DNA from: Halocaridina rubra
Taxonomy: Eukaryota > Arthropoda > Malacostraca > Decapoda > Atyidae
Assembly: GCA_037179515.1 (NCBI GenBank)
Contig: JAXCGZ010020808.1
Coordinates: 115,001-179,000, forward strand
DNA: 64,000 nt
Direction of reading: 5' to 3'
How positions within the stretch are numbered: position 1 is the first letter of the stretch; the number at the start of each line of letters is the position of its first letter. The notes under the pieces were generated by a model. That model searched no databases. It saw nothing but the letters and a program-made list of their open reading frames with translations, and had not been told where the DNA came from. The translations under genes were made by a program, and so were the position numbers. Below, piece by piece: positions 1 to 9,889 of this stretch.

Positions 1-520
1 GGTCTGTGAATATAGTGACTTGACGTCCTTCCATTAAATCTTTGAAGTGTGAAACAGCTGAGCATGCAGCCAACAACTCTCGGTCAAATGCAGAGTACTT
101 CTGTTGAGATTCAGATAGCTTCTTGGAGTAGCTGCAATAGTCATAAGTGAACCATCCACCATTTGATGGAGGGCAGCTCCTGCAGACCCTGTAGAACAAT
201 CAGTTACCATTTGCAGGGAATATGAAAAAGGGGCATGATATCTTAAATCCGACATATTTTGAAAATCATCTTTGAAGGCATTGAAGGACTTTGCAGCTTC
301 TTATGACCACTGTAACTGCATAGCATTCGGAAATTCTTTGATAAGTTCTGTCATGGCGAACTATATCAGCAAAGTGAGGAATTACACGTCTATAAAAAAA
401 ACAACCATGCCCAGAAATCTTCTTAAATCCTTAGAATCTGGGGGTAATGGGAAGTCTTGCATGGCTGATTTCTTACATTTTAGAGGGGCAATAGCTTGAT
501 GAGACACTGTAAATCCAAGG
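1..520 (-). pseudogene. Ty3/Gypsy pol relic: RT thumb and RNase H
   Basis: Reading the minus strand from about 520 downwards gives, across several frames, a reverse-transcriptase C-terminal segment (RRFLGMVVFF, then MTELIKEFPN) followed by the start of an RNase H domain (SLQMVTDCSTGSAGAAL, where the TDxS aspartate is kept) and, at the window edge, FKDLMEGRQVTIFTD. This order is standard for Ty3/Gypsy pol. The catalytic RT core expected between this and the protease at 716-925 is missing, so the copy is internally deleted. Stops and frame changes show it is dead. The rest of pol (RNase H, integrase, 3' LTR) would lie outside the window. Confidence 0.7.
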
Positions 521-715
521 AAATCTAAGGAGGCAGCAACAAACACACTTATCTAGAGAGATTCGTAAACTGTTGTCACTGAGAAACTGAAAGATAGTTT
601 TTAGGTATTTTACATGTTCTTACAAATCACTAGAAAGATTTTCTCTTTGAGCTTAACACATACATTCTATCATACAGCTTCTTACCCTTATACTCTTCTA
701 GGGTACAAAACACCC

Positions 716-925
716 CTATAACGTCCACTTGACCTGCAGGAGAGAACAAATTCCTGTCTGCTTTATTAAAACTTCAAGTCCCAAGATAGCTCTTACTCTC
801 TGATAGGTGTTATAATTTATAATGGTTACATCAGCACCCATATCCACCGTAAAGACCACTGCCTGGCCCCTCAACCTTAGTGCGATTCTTAGTGGGTCTG
901 ACCCTGACACCACATCCACAGCCAA
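716..925 (-). pseudogene. Ty3/Gypsy aspartic protease relic
   Basis: The 69-residue reading frame contains VVFTVDMGADVTIINYNTY, the retropepsin active-site region. The usual D-S/T-G triad reads D-M-G here, so the active-site serine or threonine is lost. Its position between the nucleocapsid zinc knuckles and the RT thumb fits a Gypsy protease. The family processes the Gag-Pol polyprotein; this copy should not be active. Confidence 0.6.
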
Positions 926-964
926 TTCTCCAAAAAATGTTTGAGCACACTCTAGCTCTTCTCC

Positions 965-1294
965 TTAAGAAGTGAAATCTGATTGATAACATTTATTCAC
1001 TCCATCCACCTTACTATCAGTCCCTTTACACATTACTGCAATATTATTTTGCTTATGGCATTTATTACATGTCCTCCCATATGCCAGGCATTTATGAGGT
1101 AAGTGGGACAGTCCACAAAATTTACACTTATTTTCTATGATCCTTATTGCTTCCTTCTTACCTCTTAAGAATTTTACCTTAACACTCTTACTTTGTTCTT
1201 TCTCTTGTTTCCTGTCCTCATGGACATCTTTATACGTCCGAACATACTCAACAACGTCATCTAAAGTCAAGACCACATCTTTTGAATAATACAT
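965..1294 (-). pseudogene. Ty3/Gypsy nucleocapsid (zinc knuckles)
   Basis: A 109-residue frame rich in Lys and Arg carries two CCHC-type knuckles: CKFCGLSHLPHKC and CNKCHKQNNIAVMC. In the second the histidine is replaced by asparagine. This is the RNA-binding nucleocapsid end of Gag, directly downstream (minus strand) of the capsid segment at 1295-1732. It is part of the same damaged element. Confidence 0.7.
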
Positions 1295-1732
1295 AGCTCT
1301 ATCTTCTCCACTAGATCCTCATTCAGGATTCCAACAACAAACTGATCCCGAATGCTTTCCTTTCTATTAGTAAAATCACAATACTCAGATGCTGAATACA
1401 AAGTACTCAAGGTAGACGTCAGTATCCTCATGTGGTTGCTGCGTGCGCCGATAAAACACCCGATGAAACCTTAACTCATTCTTTTGTGGTTAAAAATAAT
1501 TCTTAAATTTCTCTATTACAGTTTTGTAGTCTTTGGCCTCCTCTGCTGACAAATTAGATATTTTCATAACCTCCTCTGACTCTGGACCCATACAATACTT
1601 AAGGCTAGCCACCTGAAATTCTCCAGGTATATTATTCAATTCCATTGACAGTCGGAAGGTTTCATATTGGGTTATAAACCTATCCAATTCAGGTCAACAA
1701 AATTTATGCTGGGGAGGCTTATACTGTGCCAT
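1295..1732 (-). pseudogene. Ty3/Gypsy gag (matrix/capsid) relic
   Basis: Translation from the ATG at 1732 begins MAQYKPPQHKF, hits a stop after 12 codons, then continues with LDRFITQYETFRLSMELN, VASLKYCMGPESEEVMK and further downstream YRRTQQPHEDTDVYLSTL. This layout (short leader, capsid-like helices, YCMGPES motif) is typical of arthropod Gypsy gag proteins. At least one nonsense codon and one frame change are needed to read through. The candidate primer binding site and LTR lie just to the right, as expected for a minus-strand element. Confidence 0.7.
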
Positions 1733-1895
1733 GATGAGCAAAAAAAATATAGTCCTAGCCTAACTTATGCAATACACAATTATCAATTGTCTGGCCTAAT
1801 CACAAGCTCTAGTCTTTCCACTAGGCCCTAAGCCTAACCTAGCCCAAGCTTTACCTCACGGAACCAGCCCCAGGAAATTTCTTATAGTCATCACT

Positions 1896-2290
1896 CAGGG
1901 CACCATATGCAGGACGGTTAGTACATCCTACAAATCAGAAGTCTATTACCTAAGCTTATCTCTTAAACAACACTTACTCCTGGGAACTGGTGACTCTAAC
2001 ACATCCGGTGGTATTATAATTCAATGCTACTGAGAACGAATAACATGCACATAGCATAACTGCACCAGTGTATATGTGTATATGAATGTTGTAAATTGAA
2101 GGCACAAGCTATACTCACTTAGATCCAGTACATCCAGTAGCTCACTGATTTGGCATGACGTAGTCACCGCCGCCATATACAGCCAACCTACAACAACAAC
2201 AACAACAACACCAACCCCCATTGAGAATCTCTCGCGGTATTGTTCTCAACCGAAAAGTATTGTACCAAACGTACTACTATTTACATATTT
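1896..2290 (-). repeat. Candidate 5' LTR and primer binding site
   Basis: On the minus strand TGGTGCCCTGAGTGATG begins near 1906, 170 bp upstream of the gag ATG. It has the form of a tRNA-primed PBS that starts with TGG. The bases just before it end in TGCA, an acceptable LTR 3' terminus. I cannot fix the other LTR end because the partner LTR is outside the window. A (CAA)n run lies at 2190-2213. Confidence 0.35.
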
Positions 2291-2725
2291 ACATACTGAC
2301 CTACTGACTTAGTTTCCAAAATTTGAAGGAGCTGGAGATGTAGGGCAGGAATAAGGAAATATTTGTACACTGCTTTTGCTTGACCATTCACACCAAGGTT
2401 TGCTAGTGTGTGCTGCAACATCGTAAAAGATATGATCACAGCAGAATTTAGCTCTTCGTCTAGGCCTATAGGGCCTTAGGCCCAAAGGACAGTGTGCAGG
2501 AGTATGTAAAGTCTGCCAACCTTTAATTTATTGTAAGGCTAATTAAAATTTGCATATTCTTTATTATTTATTTAGCCTAATAAGTGGCTACTTAAGATTC
2601 TAAAATATCTTAATATTATTATATCAAGCCACTGCTGTCAGCACCAGATGGCAATAAAAAATAAGCTTATATAACTAATAATACAAATAATAAAATGTTT
2701 AGTACCTATACATCTCTGACATATA
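2291..2725. other. Unassigned AT-rich sequence
   Basis: I see no coding potential, tRNA-like boxes or clear repeat termini in this stretch. Confidence 0.5.
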
Positions 2726-2924
2726 TAACCCTACATTATGCCTCAGTACCGACCGCCACTGCCTTTGAAATTTCAAGAGCCCACCGGGAACGATTTATCT
2801 CTCAGTTTGCGACTGAAAAAGTCAAAAGCTGAAAAGTCACAAACTGAGTGATAAATCGTTCCCAGTTGGGTTCTTGAAAATTAAAAGGTAGCGGTGGTCG
2901 GTACTTAGGCATAAAGTAGGGTTA
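2726..2924. mobile_element. Foldback MITE
   Basis: The two ends are inverted copies: TAACCCTACATTATGCCTCA at the left and its near complement ending AGTAGGGTTA at the right. The match continues through about 85 bp per arm (CAGTACCGACCGCCACTGCC, GGGAACGATTTATC) and leaves only a loop of about 25 bp. There is no coding capacity. The whole unit can form one long hairpin, typical of a non-autonomous DNA transposon. Confidence 0.8.
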
Positions 2925-3040
2925 CTTAATCTAATAACACAGCCTACTGTAGGTTAAAATGCAGTAACTTGCCAAACTGATAGCAGTTTATAACCAATGA
3001 GAAAAAAAATTCAGATTATAATTATTTAACACCAAGGACC

Positions 3041-3358
3041 ATGCAGCTTAAAGGTAAATATTCCAGGGAAGGAAAGCCGAGACCAACAAAAGTAACCTTT
3101 GAGAGAGGGGAGACATGTAGGGAAATATTGTTGAGAAAAAAAAGTCTAAAAGACCTTCAAGAATGCAAAGAAGTGTTCATTAGACGATACAGAACACAGG
3201 AAGAGATGGGAAAGATCAAAAACTTGTTGCAAGAGGCAAGAAGGTTAAATGATGAAAGAAATGAGGAAGAGAAAAAAAATTTTCGTTACGGAATACTTCC
3301 AGACAAAGGGGAGATAAAGAAGATAATGACAGAAGATCAGGGGATGGGGCCTCATTAA
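3041..3358 (+). pseudogene. CR1/L2-like LINE ORF1 C-terminal part
   Basis: The 105-residue frame (RPTKVTFERGETCREIL, then EEMGKIKNLLQEARRLN) resembles the C-terminal nucleic-acid-binding region of ORF1 proteins in CR1/L2 and L1-type LINEs, which coat the element RNA. It ends in TAA three bases before the ORF2 frame opens, the usual tandem ORF arrangement. The N-terminal coiled-coil part is absent, so the insertion is probably 5' truncated near 3035. Confidence 0.6.
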
Positions 3359-3360
3359 GA

Positions 3361-6183
3361 TTGTTATACACAAATGCTGATGGATTAGCTGGTAAGGCAG
3401 TAGAATTAAAAGATAGGATTCACAACAGTAAGGCAGATATAGTAGCAATTACAGAGACTAAGTTGAGTGAGGACATAAACAGTGTCACAGTTTTTCCTAA
3501 GGGCTTCAGAATACTAAGGGTCGAAAGATCTGAGAGGACTGGTGGAGGGATAGCACTGCTCATAAGTGAGAGGATTCAAGCTGAAGAGATAAACTTGGCT
3601 ATAGAAAGTGAGTTCAGGGAATTTCTTGTTGCTCGCATAAATACTGGGTCAGAGAGCATTATAATAACTGTTGTATACAACCCACCAAGGAACCAAAATA
3701 GGCTTGAAATTTATGAGGAAAGTCATATAGGTACGATTGAAGTCATAAACTCAGTTGTTAACATGGCGCGGGAGAAAAAATGTAGGATTTTGATTATGGG
3801 AGACTTTAATCATAAAAAGATAGATTGGATAAATCTTGACCCACACAGTGGTGAGGACTCCTTTGGGGCAAGATTCCTAGATTGCGTACAAGGGAATTTC
3901 CTACACCAACATGTAATGGAACCAACAAGAGCCAGGGGTGGGGATGAGCCATCACTACTTGATCTGGTGTTCACAGATAATGTGTTGGATATTGAAAATA
4001 TTGAGTATGAACCACCAATTGGAAAGAGTGACCACTGTGTGTTGTTGATGGAGTATATCATTGAAGACATTCTTCCTGAAAGTAGAGGCACTGAGGACAT
4101 GAGGAGGAACTATCAGAAAGGAGATTACATCAAAATGAATGAGCTTTTTGCAGTTATTGACTGGAGAACCTTATTTTACAACAAATCTGTACAAGAAATG
4201 TATGACATCTTTTGTGAGAAATATGGGAAGATAGTAGATTGCTGCATACCTGTCACCAAAGTAGGTGTAATTCATGCCAGAGAGAAATGGTTCGATAATG
4301 GGTGTAAAAGAGCTAAGGAGTGGAGAGACAAATGCTGGAAAAGGTATAGGAGGAGAAAAAACATAAATACCTGGCAAACCTACAAAAGAGCAAGAAATGA
4401 CTACCTAAGTAAAAGGAGAGAGGCAGAGAAAGATTATGAGAGGGACATCACCAGGAAGGCTAAAGAAAATCCCAAGCTTTTCCACAGCTTTATCAGAGGA
4501 AAACTGAAGGTAAAAGAACAGGTTTTAAGGCTAAAGAGAGCGGATGGAAGCATCACTGAGACGGACGAAGAGATCTGCAAAGAATTGAACAAGGAGTTTC
4601 AGTCAGTATTTACAGTAGAAAATACCCCACCCCCTCAGATTGCAGTGATAGAAGCTCAAGGGCCGGTATTAGAGAACATCAACCTTACAGCCACAGAGGT
4701 ATGCAAGGCGCTGATGGATTTAGATGTTCATAAAGCTACAGGTCCTGATGACATATCCCCTCATGTGCTTAAAAAATGCGCAAACACAATATCAGTGGCA
4801 CTAAGTATCATATTTAAGGAGTAATTGGAGTCGGGGGAGATTCCAAGATGCTGGAAACAAGCAAATGTGATACCTATCTTCAAAAAGGGAAGGAGGGATA
4901 CGGCTCTGAACTATAGACCAGTTTCCTTGACCAGCATAGTTTGCAAACTTATGGAGAAACTACTAAGGAAACATATTTCTCTTCACTTGGAATCCTTCAA
5001 CTTTTTGTCAGTGAGGCAACATGGCTTCAGAGAAGGAAGATCAACAGTAACAAACTTATTAGAATTTTATGATGAGGTAAGCCAAATCTTACAGGAAAGA
5101 GAGGGTTGGGCAGATTGCATATTCCTAGACTTCCAGAAAGCGTTTGACACTGTTCCACATGGGAGACTTATTAGGAAGCTGCAATCAATGGCTAGAATAG
5201 GTGGAAATGTCTTGGAATGGATAAAAACTTACTTAGAAGGAAGGGAACAGAGGGTTAGAGTAAGACACTCAGTGTCTGAATGGAGAAGAGTTAGTAGTGG
5301 AGTTCCACAGGGTTCAGTTTTAGGGCCACTTTTGTTCCTTGTATATGTAAATGACCTACCAGAGTCTGTAAATTCATTCATGAATATGTTTGCAGATGAT
5401 GCAAAGATTGTGAAGAAAGTAAAAAACGAGAACAATGGTAGAGAACTTCAGGAGGATCTAAATAATCTGCATGAGTGGTCAGAAAAGTGGCTAATGAAAT
5501 TCAATACCTCAAAATGTAAGGTAATGAGAATGGGTACAAGTGCAAGAAGGCCCAAGCTTGACTACTCGGTGGCTGGAGTACAGCTTCAGGAGACAGAAAA
5601 TGAGAGAGATCTAGGAGTAAACATATTGGCAGATTTGTCTCCAGAAATACATATAAATGGCGTAGTAAGGGCAGCATATGCATTCTTATCAAATGTAAGG
5701 GTAGCCTTCAGGCACATGGACAAGGAAATGTTCAGAAATATTTATGTAACCTATGTGAGGCCAAAACTCGAATATGCAGCCCCCTTTTGGAATCCGCACT
5801 TGAAAAAGCACATAGCTAAGCTTGAAAAAGTTCAAAGACATGCCACGAAACTGGTGCCAGAAATACGCAATCTCGGTTATGATGAGAGGCTGAGGGAATT
5901 AGACTTGCCATCACTCGAAGCTAGAAGAGTAAGGGGGGATATGGTGACAGTCTTTAAATTCCTTCATGGTTATGATAGAGTGGATAGGGATCGATATTTC
6001 GATATGGCTGGCTCTAGAACTAGAGGTCATAGTTTGAAGCTTCGGAAGAAAACTTGTTTGCAGGATGTAAGGAAATACTTTTTCAGTGTAAGAGTAGTTG
6101 ATAATTGGAATTCGCTAAGCGAGGAGGTAGTTAATGCTACCTCAATCCATAGTTTTAAGGACAGGTATGATAAGTATCACTAA
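3361..6183 (+). pseudogene. CR1/L2-like LINE ORF2 (endonuclease-reverse transcriptase), one stop
   Basis: A single frame of 940 codons is broken only by TAA at 4822-4824. The first half is an APE-type endonuclease: ADIVAITETKLSED near residue 28, IMGDFNHKKIDW at 145-156 with catalytic D148 and N150, and IGKSDHC at 220-226. The second half is reverse transcriptase: ATGPDDISPHVLKK before the stop, then NYRPVSLTSI, LDFQKAFDTVPHG, SGVPQGSVLGPLLF and the catalytic FADDAK about 190 residues after the stop. A C-terminal domain follows (GHSLKLRKKT, RVVDNWNSLSEEVVNA). The family cuts target DNA and primes reverse transcription there. All visible catalytic residues are intact and one nonsense codon is the only lesion, so the copy is young. 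CR1/L2 is my best clade call; Jockey is the alternative. Confidence 0.9.
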
Positions 6184-6280
6184 GTCTAAAAATGGAACCG
6201 ATCAGGAGACGGGAAGATACGAGCTTTGGGCTCTTTCCCGTAAACACAATTAGGTAATCACAATTAGGTAATCACACAAA
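6184..6280 (+). repeat. LINE 3' UTR with short terminal repeats
   Basis: The stretch begins right after the ORF2 stop. It contains GATCAGGAGACGGGAAGA, then a complement-like segment (CTTTCCCGTAAAC), and ends with tandem copies of AATTAGGTAATCAC instead of poly(A). Short tandem 3' ends are characteristic of CR1/L2-type LINEs. A related motif recurs at 12957-13023. Confidence 0.65.
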
Positions 6281-6937
6281 CATAAACTGGTAAATCATCA
6301 ATCATCTAGTCTAACCTACTTATAATAGCCTACCAGCCTCATAATCTTGGCTTAACAATACTACAGTGGCCTCAGTGAATAACAATTAGCCTAGCTTAAT
6401 AATGGTACAGCCATAACCTATCTCTGCACACTCTAGCAACTAATAATCATACTAGATTCCTTACTTCAGCAAACAATAGAAATTTCCTTGAAATAGCAGC
6501 AAGTGTAATCAGCAACAAAATTATTCGCTGCTAAAATAAAATCCGGAGTTACCTGCAACCGTTTGCCGGTGTTTTGTAACATTTAGGAAAAGACTAGGCT
6601 AGCGAAGTTTGTGACTTGGGGCACCATGTACGACTCACCTTGGGCTGATACATTTATACAGAATAGATCTTACCAATATCTTAGTGGCAGGTATCGTGTA
6701 GTTTAAGTGTTATTGCATGTTTGGTGTGCTTATAACATTCTCGATTTCCATTTCACGGTCCCTTTGTCACGAATCACGATAATAATAAGTACGCATGCCC
6801 AATAAACAACAACAAAATTATAATGTAAATAAAAAGGCGATCAGGATCCACACACTTCATAAAAAGGATCTGAACCAAATAAAGAATCTAACTCAAACTC
6901 ATTCTGCACAGCTTCCTGTAAACACTATTTTAGTTAA
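6281..6937. other. Unassigned; possible LTR/PBS fragment
   Basis: No coding sequence is recognisable. On the minus strand TGGTGCCCCAAGTCAC begins near 6626 and resembles the PBS candidate near 1906, preceded by TACA. This may be the edge of an eroded Gypsy LTR at about 6627, but no partner LTR was seen. Confidence 0.3.
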
Positions 6938-7215
6938 TTAATTTTTAAATAGTTCTCTTTTTGTTTCTTCATATCTGGAGAGCACTTTGTCTTTGAGTTC
7001 TGCATAGTTTTCCCTTCTAAGCGCACCTTCATTTAGCATTGACAACACTGTTGGTGGGAGACGTTGTAAACAGCAATAAAATTCAAAAGCTTCAGTTTCC
7101 ACTTGTCTTATTTTAAAGCACTTTTCTAAAAGCAAACAGTCAGGTTATCTGCTAAAAATTCTGGGATATCATAACTAGCACAAAGAACAACTTCTAAAAC
7201 TGAATATGTAGCCAT
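6938..7215 (-). pseudogene. Second Ty3/Gypsy gag relic
   Basis: From the ATG at 7215 the minus strand reads MATYSVLEVVL, SYDIPEFLADN and, after a frame change near 7135, LEKCFKIRQVETEAFEFY, CCLQRLPPTVLSMLNEG, ELKDKVLSRYEETKRELF. This is the N-terminal capsid region of a Gypsy-type Gag from a family different from the copy at 1295-1732. Nothing further downstream of this gag can be recognised. Confidence 0.6.
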
Positions 7216-7462
7216 AATAAATTTTATTATAAGTGGGAATTTCAGTCTATCCTATCCCTTGGGTTTAACAAGCCACCAGCACTCAGCAAGCTCTCAAGTG
7301 GAAATTTCTGTCTTTCCTATCCACTTGGGTATGAAAGTCAGTGCAGGTGTCTGATATGGTAGTCACCACTGTAAGGCCTGCCACCCATATTCTTGTTGAG
7401 CCTAACCCCAAGAAGGATAAGGACATTCTGACTATTATATTATAAGGTTTTATCAATGTGGA
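7216..7462. repeat. Short direct repeat next to LTR element
   Basis: Two similar 30-bp stretches (around 7231-7262 and 7298-7328) share the pattern TGGRAATTTC, then CCTATCC, then TTGGG. No gene is visible. Confidence 0.4.
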
Positions 7463-7948
7463 CGGAAATAGCCTATATAAAATAAAAAAAATCACACATA
7501 AAGTTTGTCCTCACCTCTCAGATCCGCAGACGACTCATCAATACTGGAAGGCCTAGGCTAGACAACCTCAGACGTCAATAAACAGCAGGTCAAAACTTTC
7601 AGGTAGGATAATAGATCAGCCTACACCACAGCCAAATATCTATCTTTCCCAGTCCTAATAATGCCCAACTTCTCCCCTGACATAGGAAACACAGAGCCAC
7701 AACCACTTCCTACTTATAAACAAGCAAATAAACCATTGTACTAATGTACTAAAATAAATAGGAAGCGAAATAAGGACGACTTATGCTAACACTGGCATGG
7801 GCTCCTCCAGACTTCAACACAACAACAACAACCATAACAGTGACGATCACGATGTTCACCCCTCGACTTTCTACCCTCTCTCCCAAAACTTTGACTATTC
7901 ACATCACGAAAAAGCAATTCACCTCCTACTTCTTGCCCTGCCTACACA
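7463..7948 (-). repeat. 3' LTR of the Ty3/Gypsy element
   Basis: It matches the copy at 11864-12376 through its whole length (for example CTATCTTTCCCAGTCCTAAT and GGACGACTTATGCTAACAC). It starts CGGAAATAG where the partner starts TGGAAATAG, so the TG end has mutated, and it ends CTACACA. On the minus strand a TATA-like stretch occurs near 7470-7485. Confidence 0.85.
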
Positions 7949-8169
7949 CTCCCCACTGAATTTGAATTCAACAACAAAGTCCAGTGGGAGGACGCCTCAC
8001 CCTTCCACTTCTCCGAGGGGCCACAGCCTGCCCCTTCAGTTCATCTCCCATGTGGTGTTCACTTGTTGAACAGTCAAGTGTCACTCTCGCTGAATCTTAT
8101 CAGCAGAGGCTCATCATCCTCAGTCTCATCCTCACCTCAGCTTCCCAGTCTCTCTGACCTCTCCCCTGT

Positions 8170-9072
8170 GCTCACAGCGTGACGCCTGAGATCCTTCACA
8201 TGTCAGGGTATGCCATCCACTTCTGCCGCTTGGGGAGAGATCAGTTTTGTTATTCTTCCACACTTGAACTTCTTGAGGCACCTGTTTTGGGGGCCCTTAA
8301 CCCACACCTCCTCCCTTACCTTGTACCGGCAATCGCCACCTGCATCCTGCTCCTCGACTTCATCTGCTCCCTTGATTCATGCTAAATAATTGTGAACCAC
8401 ATTAATGGGTGCAGTGTCCTCGTTCACATCATCCAACGGAGTTATGTTGTACAAATATGCAGCTTCTCTGATATCATAGCAAGTTCTGACAGCTATCCTC
8501 TAGATCAAACGATGAACCCTCTTGACTATAGAATTACCTTCTGGAACATATGCCTATCGAAACCACAGACTACACCCCCACTTACCAACGAAGTCCTTGA
8601 ACCTTTGACTTCTAAAAATTGCTGCATTGTTAGTCAAGGATTCCCGAGGGGGCCCACATTCACAAAACACCTGTGCTAATAACCGCATCATGGTCTCGCA
8701 ATCCTCATAATGCAGTTCGTGCCACAAAATGAAGCGACTTGAGCCACAATCAATGAGGGTGAGGTAGTGTTTTCCATTGTAGTGTGATCCATTCCCAACC
8801 GTCCCCACACATCCAGCACATTCAGACTCCCGTGTCCACTTTTGAGGGGCAGGATCTATACTGCTACACTCTTCACTATTCCTAACAACTTCCTGAACTT
8901 GCTTGCGGGCAACATGTGGATGCACCCTCCTAGCAAAGTAAACTGTTTGTTCCACGCCAGGATGACCAATATACTGATGAATGTCTCTTATCTTCTCTGG
9001 GTCAGGACAGTTTGCCACAGCGCACACATCACCGCGCTGACGACTCGACCCCCAGTCGGGTACCGGCGTCAA
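8170..9072 (-). pseudogene. Ty3/Gypsy integrase
   Basis: The frame at 9072-8554 carries the N-terminal zinc-binding region HQYIGHPGVEQT ending NSEECSSIDP (the first Cys of the CxxC pair reads Ser), then the core HYNGKHYLTLIDCGSSRF with the first catalytic Asp. The second catalytic Asp region reads ESLTNNAAIFRS, so Asp has become Asn. After a frame change the third region EGNSIVKRVH keeps the Glu. A C-terminal domain follows (REEVWVKGPQNR, EVDGIPCHVKDLRRH). Integrase joins the cDNA to host DNA; loss of the second acidic residue makes this copy catalytically dead. Confidence 0.8.
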
Positions 9073-9144
9073 AGCATCCGCAAGATTGCATTGCTAGGTA
9101 CTAGCTCGGGGCTCAACTCTATGTTTTACTCCTCCTTCAGCTAG

Positions 9145-9862
9145 GTTATGACTTCCAATCTTCTTCGGATTAGAATCTTACTTGCTGCTTTTGTCGTCAA
9201 CCTTGCTTTGCTAGTCAGCGCATCAGTTAATCAGCGATAGACAGTAGAAGAATCAGTCTTTAAATATATCTCTTTCTATGCCTACATCAACACCGAATAT
9301 TCTTGGATATTTGTTACACATGTCTCATTATCCCCTCACATCTAACAGGTCACACTACTCCCCATCTCGGTTTCTAGCTATGTTTTCTTTGTGCCCAGGC
9401 CCAACGAGGGTAGATTTATTTTTATTTTTGACCCGTCCTGGTGTCACAATCATAAAAAAAAAAAATCTTCTTCATATTCCATGATAGAGCCATGTTAAGT
9501 CCTTGAATAACAGCCTCTAACTCTGCAATGTTTATGCGCATGCTGTCTGACTCCCTCATCCATGATCTATCCTCTACAGTTATTCCGTTCACCTGCAAAA
9601 CCACGCCAATAGCTAATGAGCTCGCATCAACCCACAGATCCGCCTTGGCACCCTCCACATTAAACCTTCCATGAGCTGGATTGCTTTTATTTAATCTGTG
9701 ATAAATCTCCTCTAACATGACATGAACATACTCCTCTCTGATCTCGTCATCCCATCCGATACTATGAGTATTCGCTACTCTTTTGAGGCAACAGGCAGTC
9801 ACTCTCAACCACCGGCAAACCGGCAAATGTCCAGTCAACTGACCATAAATTGAAAATATCAC
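9145..9862 (-). pseudogene. Ty3/Gypsy RNase H split by an insertion
   Basis: The upper part (9862-9482) reads WDDEIREEYVHVM, then ADLWVDASSLAIGVVLQVNG with the first catalytic Asp, then NIAELEAVIQGLNMAL. The domain stops at WNMKK, where a 0.2-kb short element ending in oligo(A) is inserted (9263-9466). To the left of the insertion the domain resumes as TDSSTVYR, LTDALTSKARLTTKAASK and RRRLEV. The Asp that follows the insertion restores the expected RNase H order. This nested structure dates the short element as younger than the LTR element. Confidence 0.75.
9263..9466 (+). mobile_element. Short non-autonomous element made of Jockey-like LINE ends (copy 1)
   Basis: The left part (ATGCCTACATCAACACCGAA, then CATCTAACAGGTCAC) matches the 5' leader of the LINE starting near 37889. 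The right part (GTGCCCAGGCCCAACGAGGG, then CCTGGTGTCACAATCAT) matches that LINE family's 3' terminus, seen at 21148-21230 in the minus-strand copy. It ends in A11. No open frame is present. It sits inside the RNase H of the Gypsy element. Confidence 0.7.
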
Positions 9863-9889
9863 TCTCCTGGTCAGTACATCTGGTATTCC

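Noticed and set aside
7797..8385. + strand frames across the LTR element
   Set aside because: They lie antisense to the LTR and integrase; the minus strand explains the sequence.
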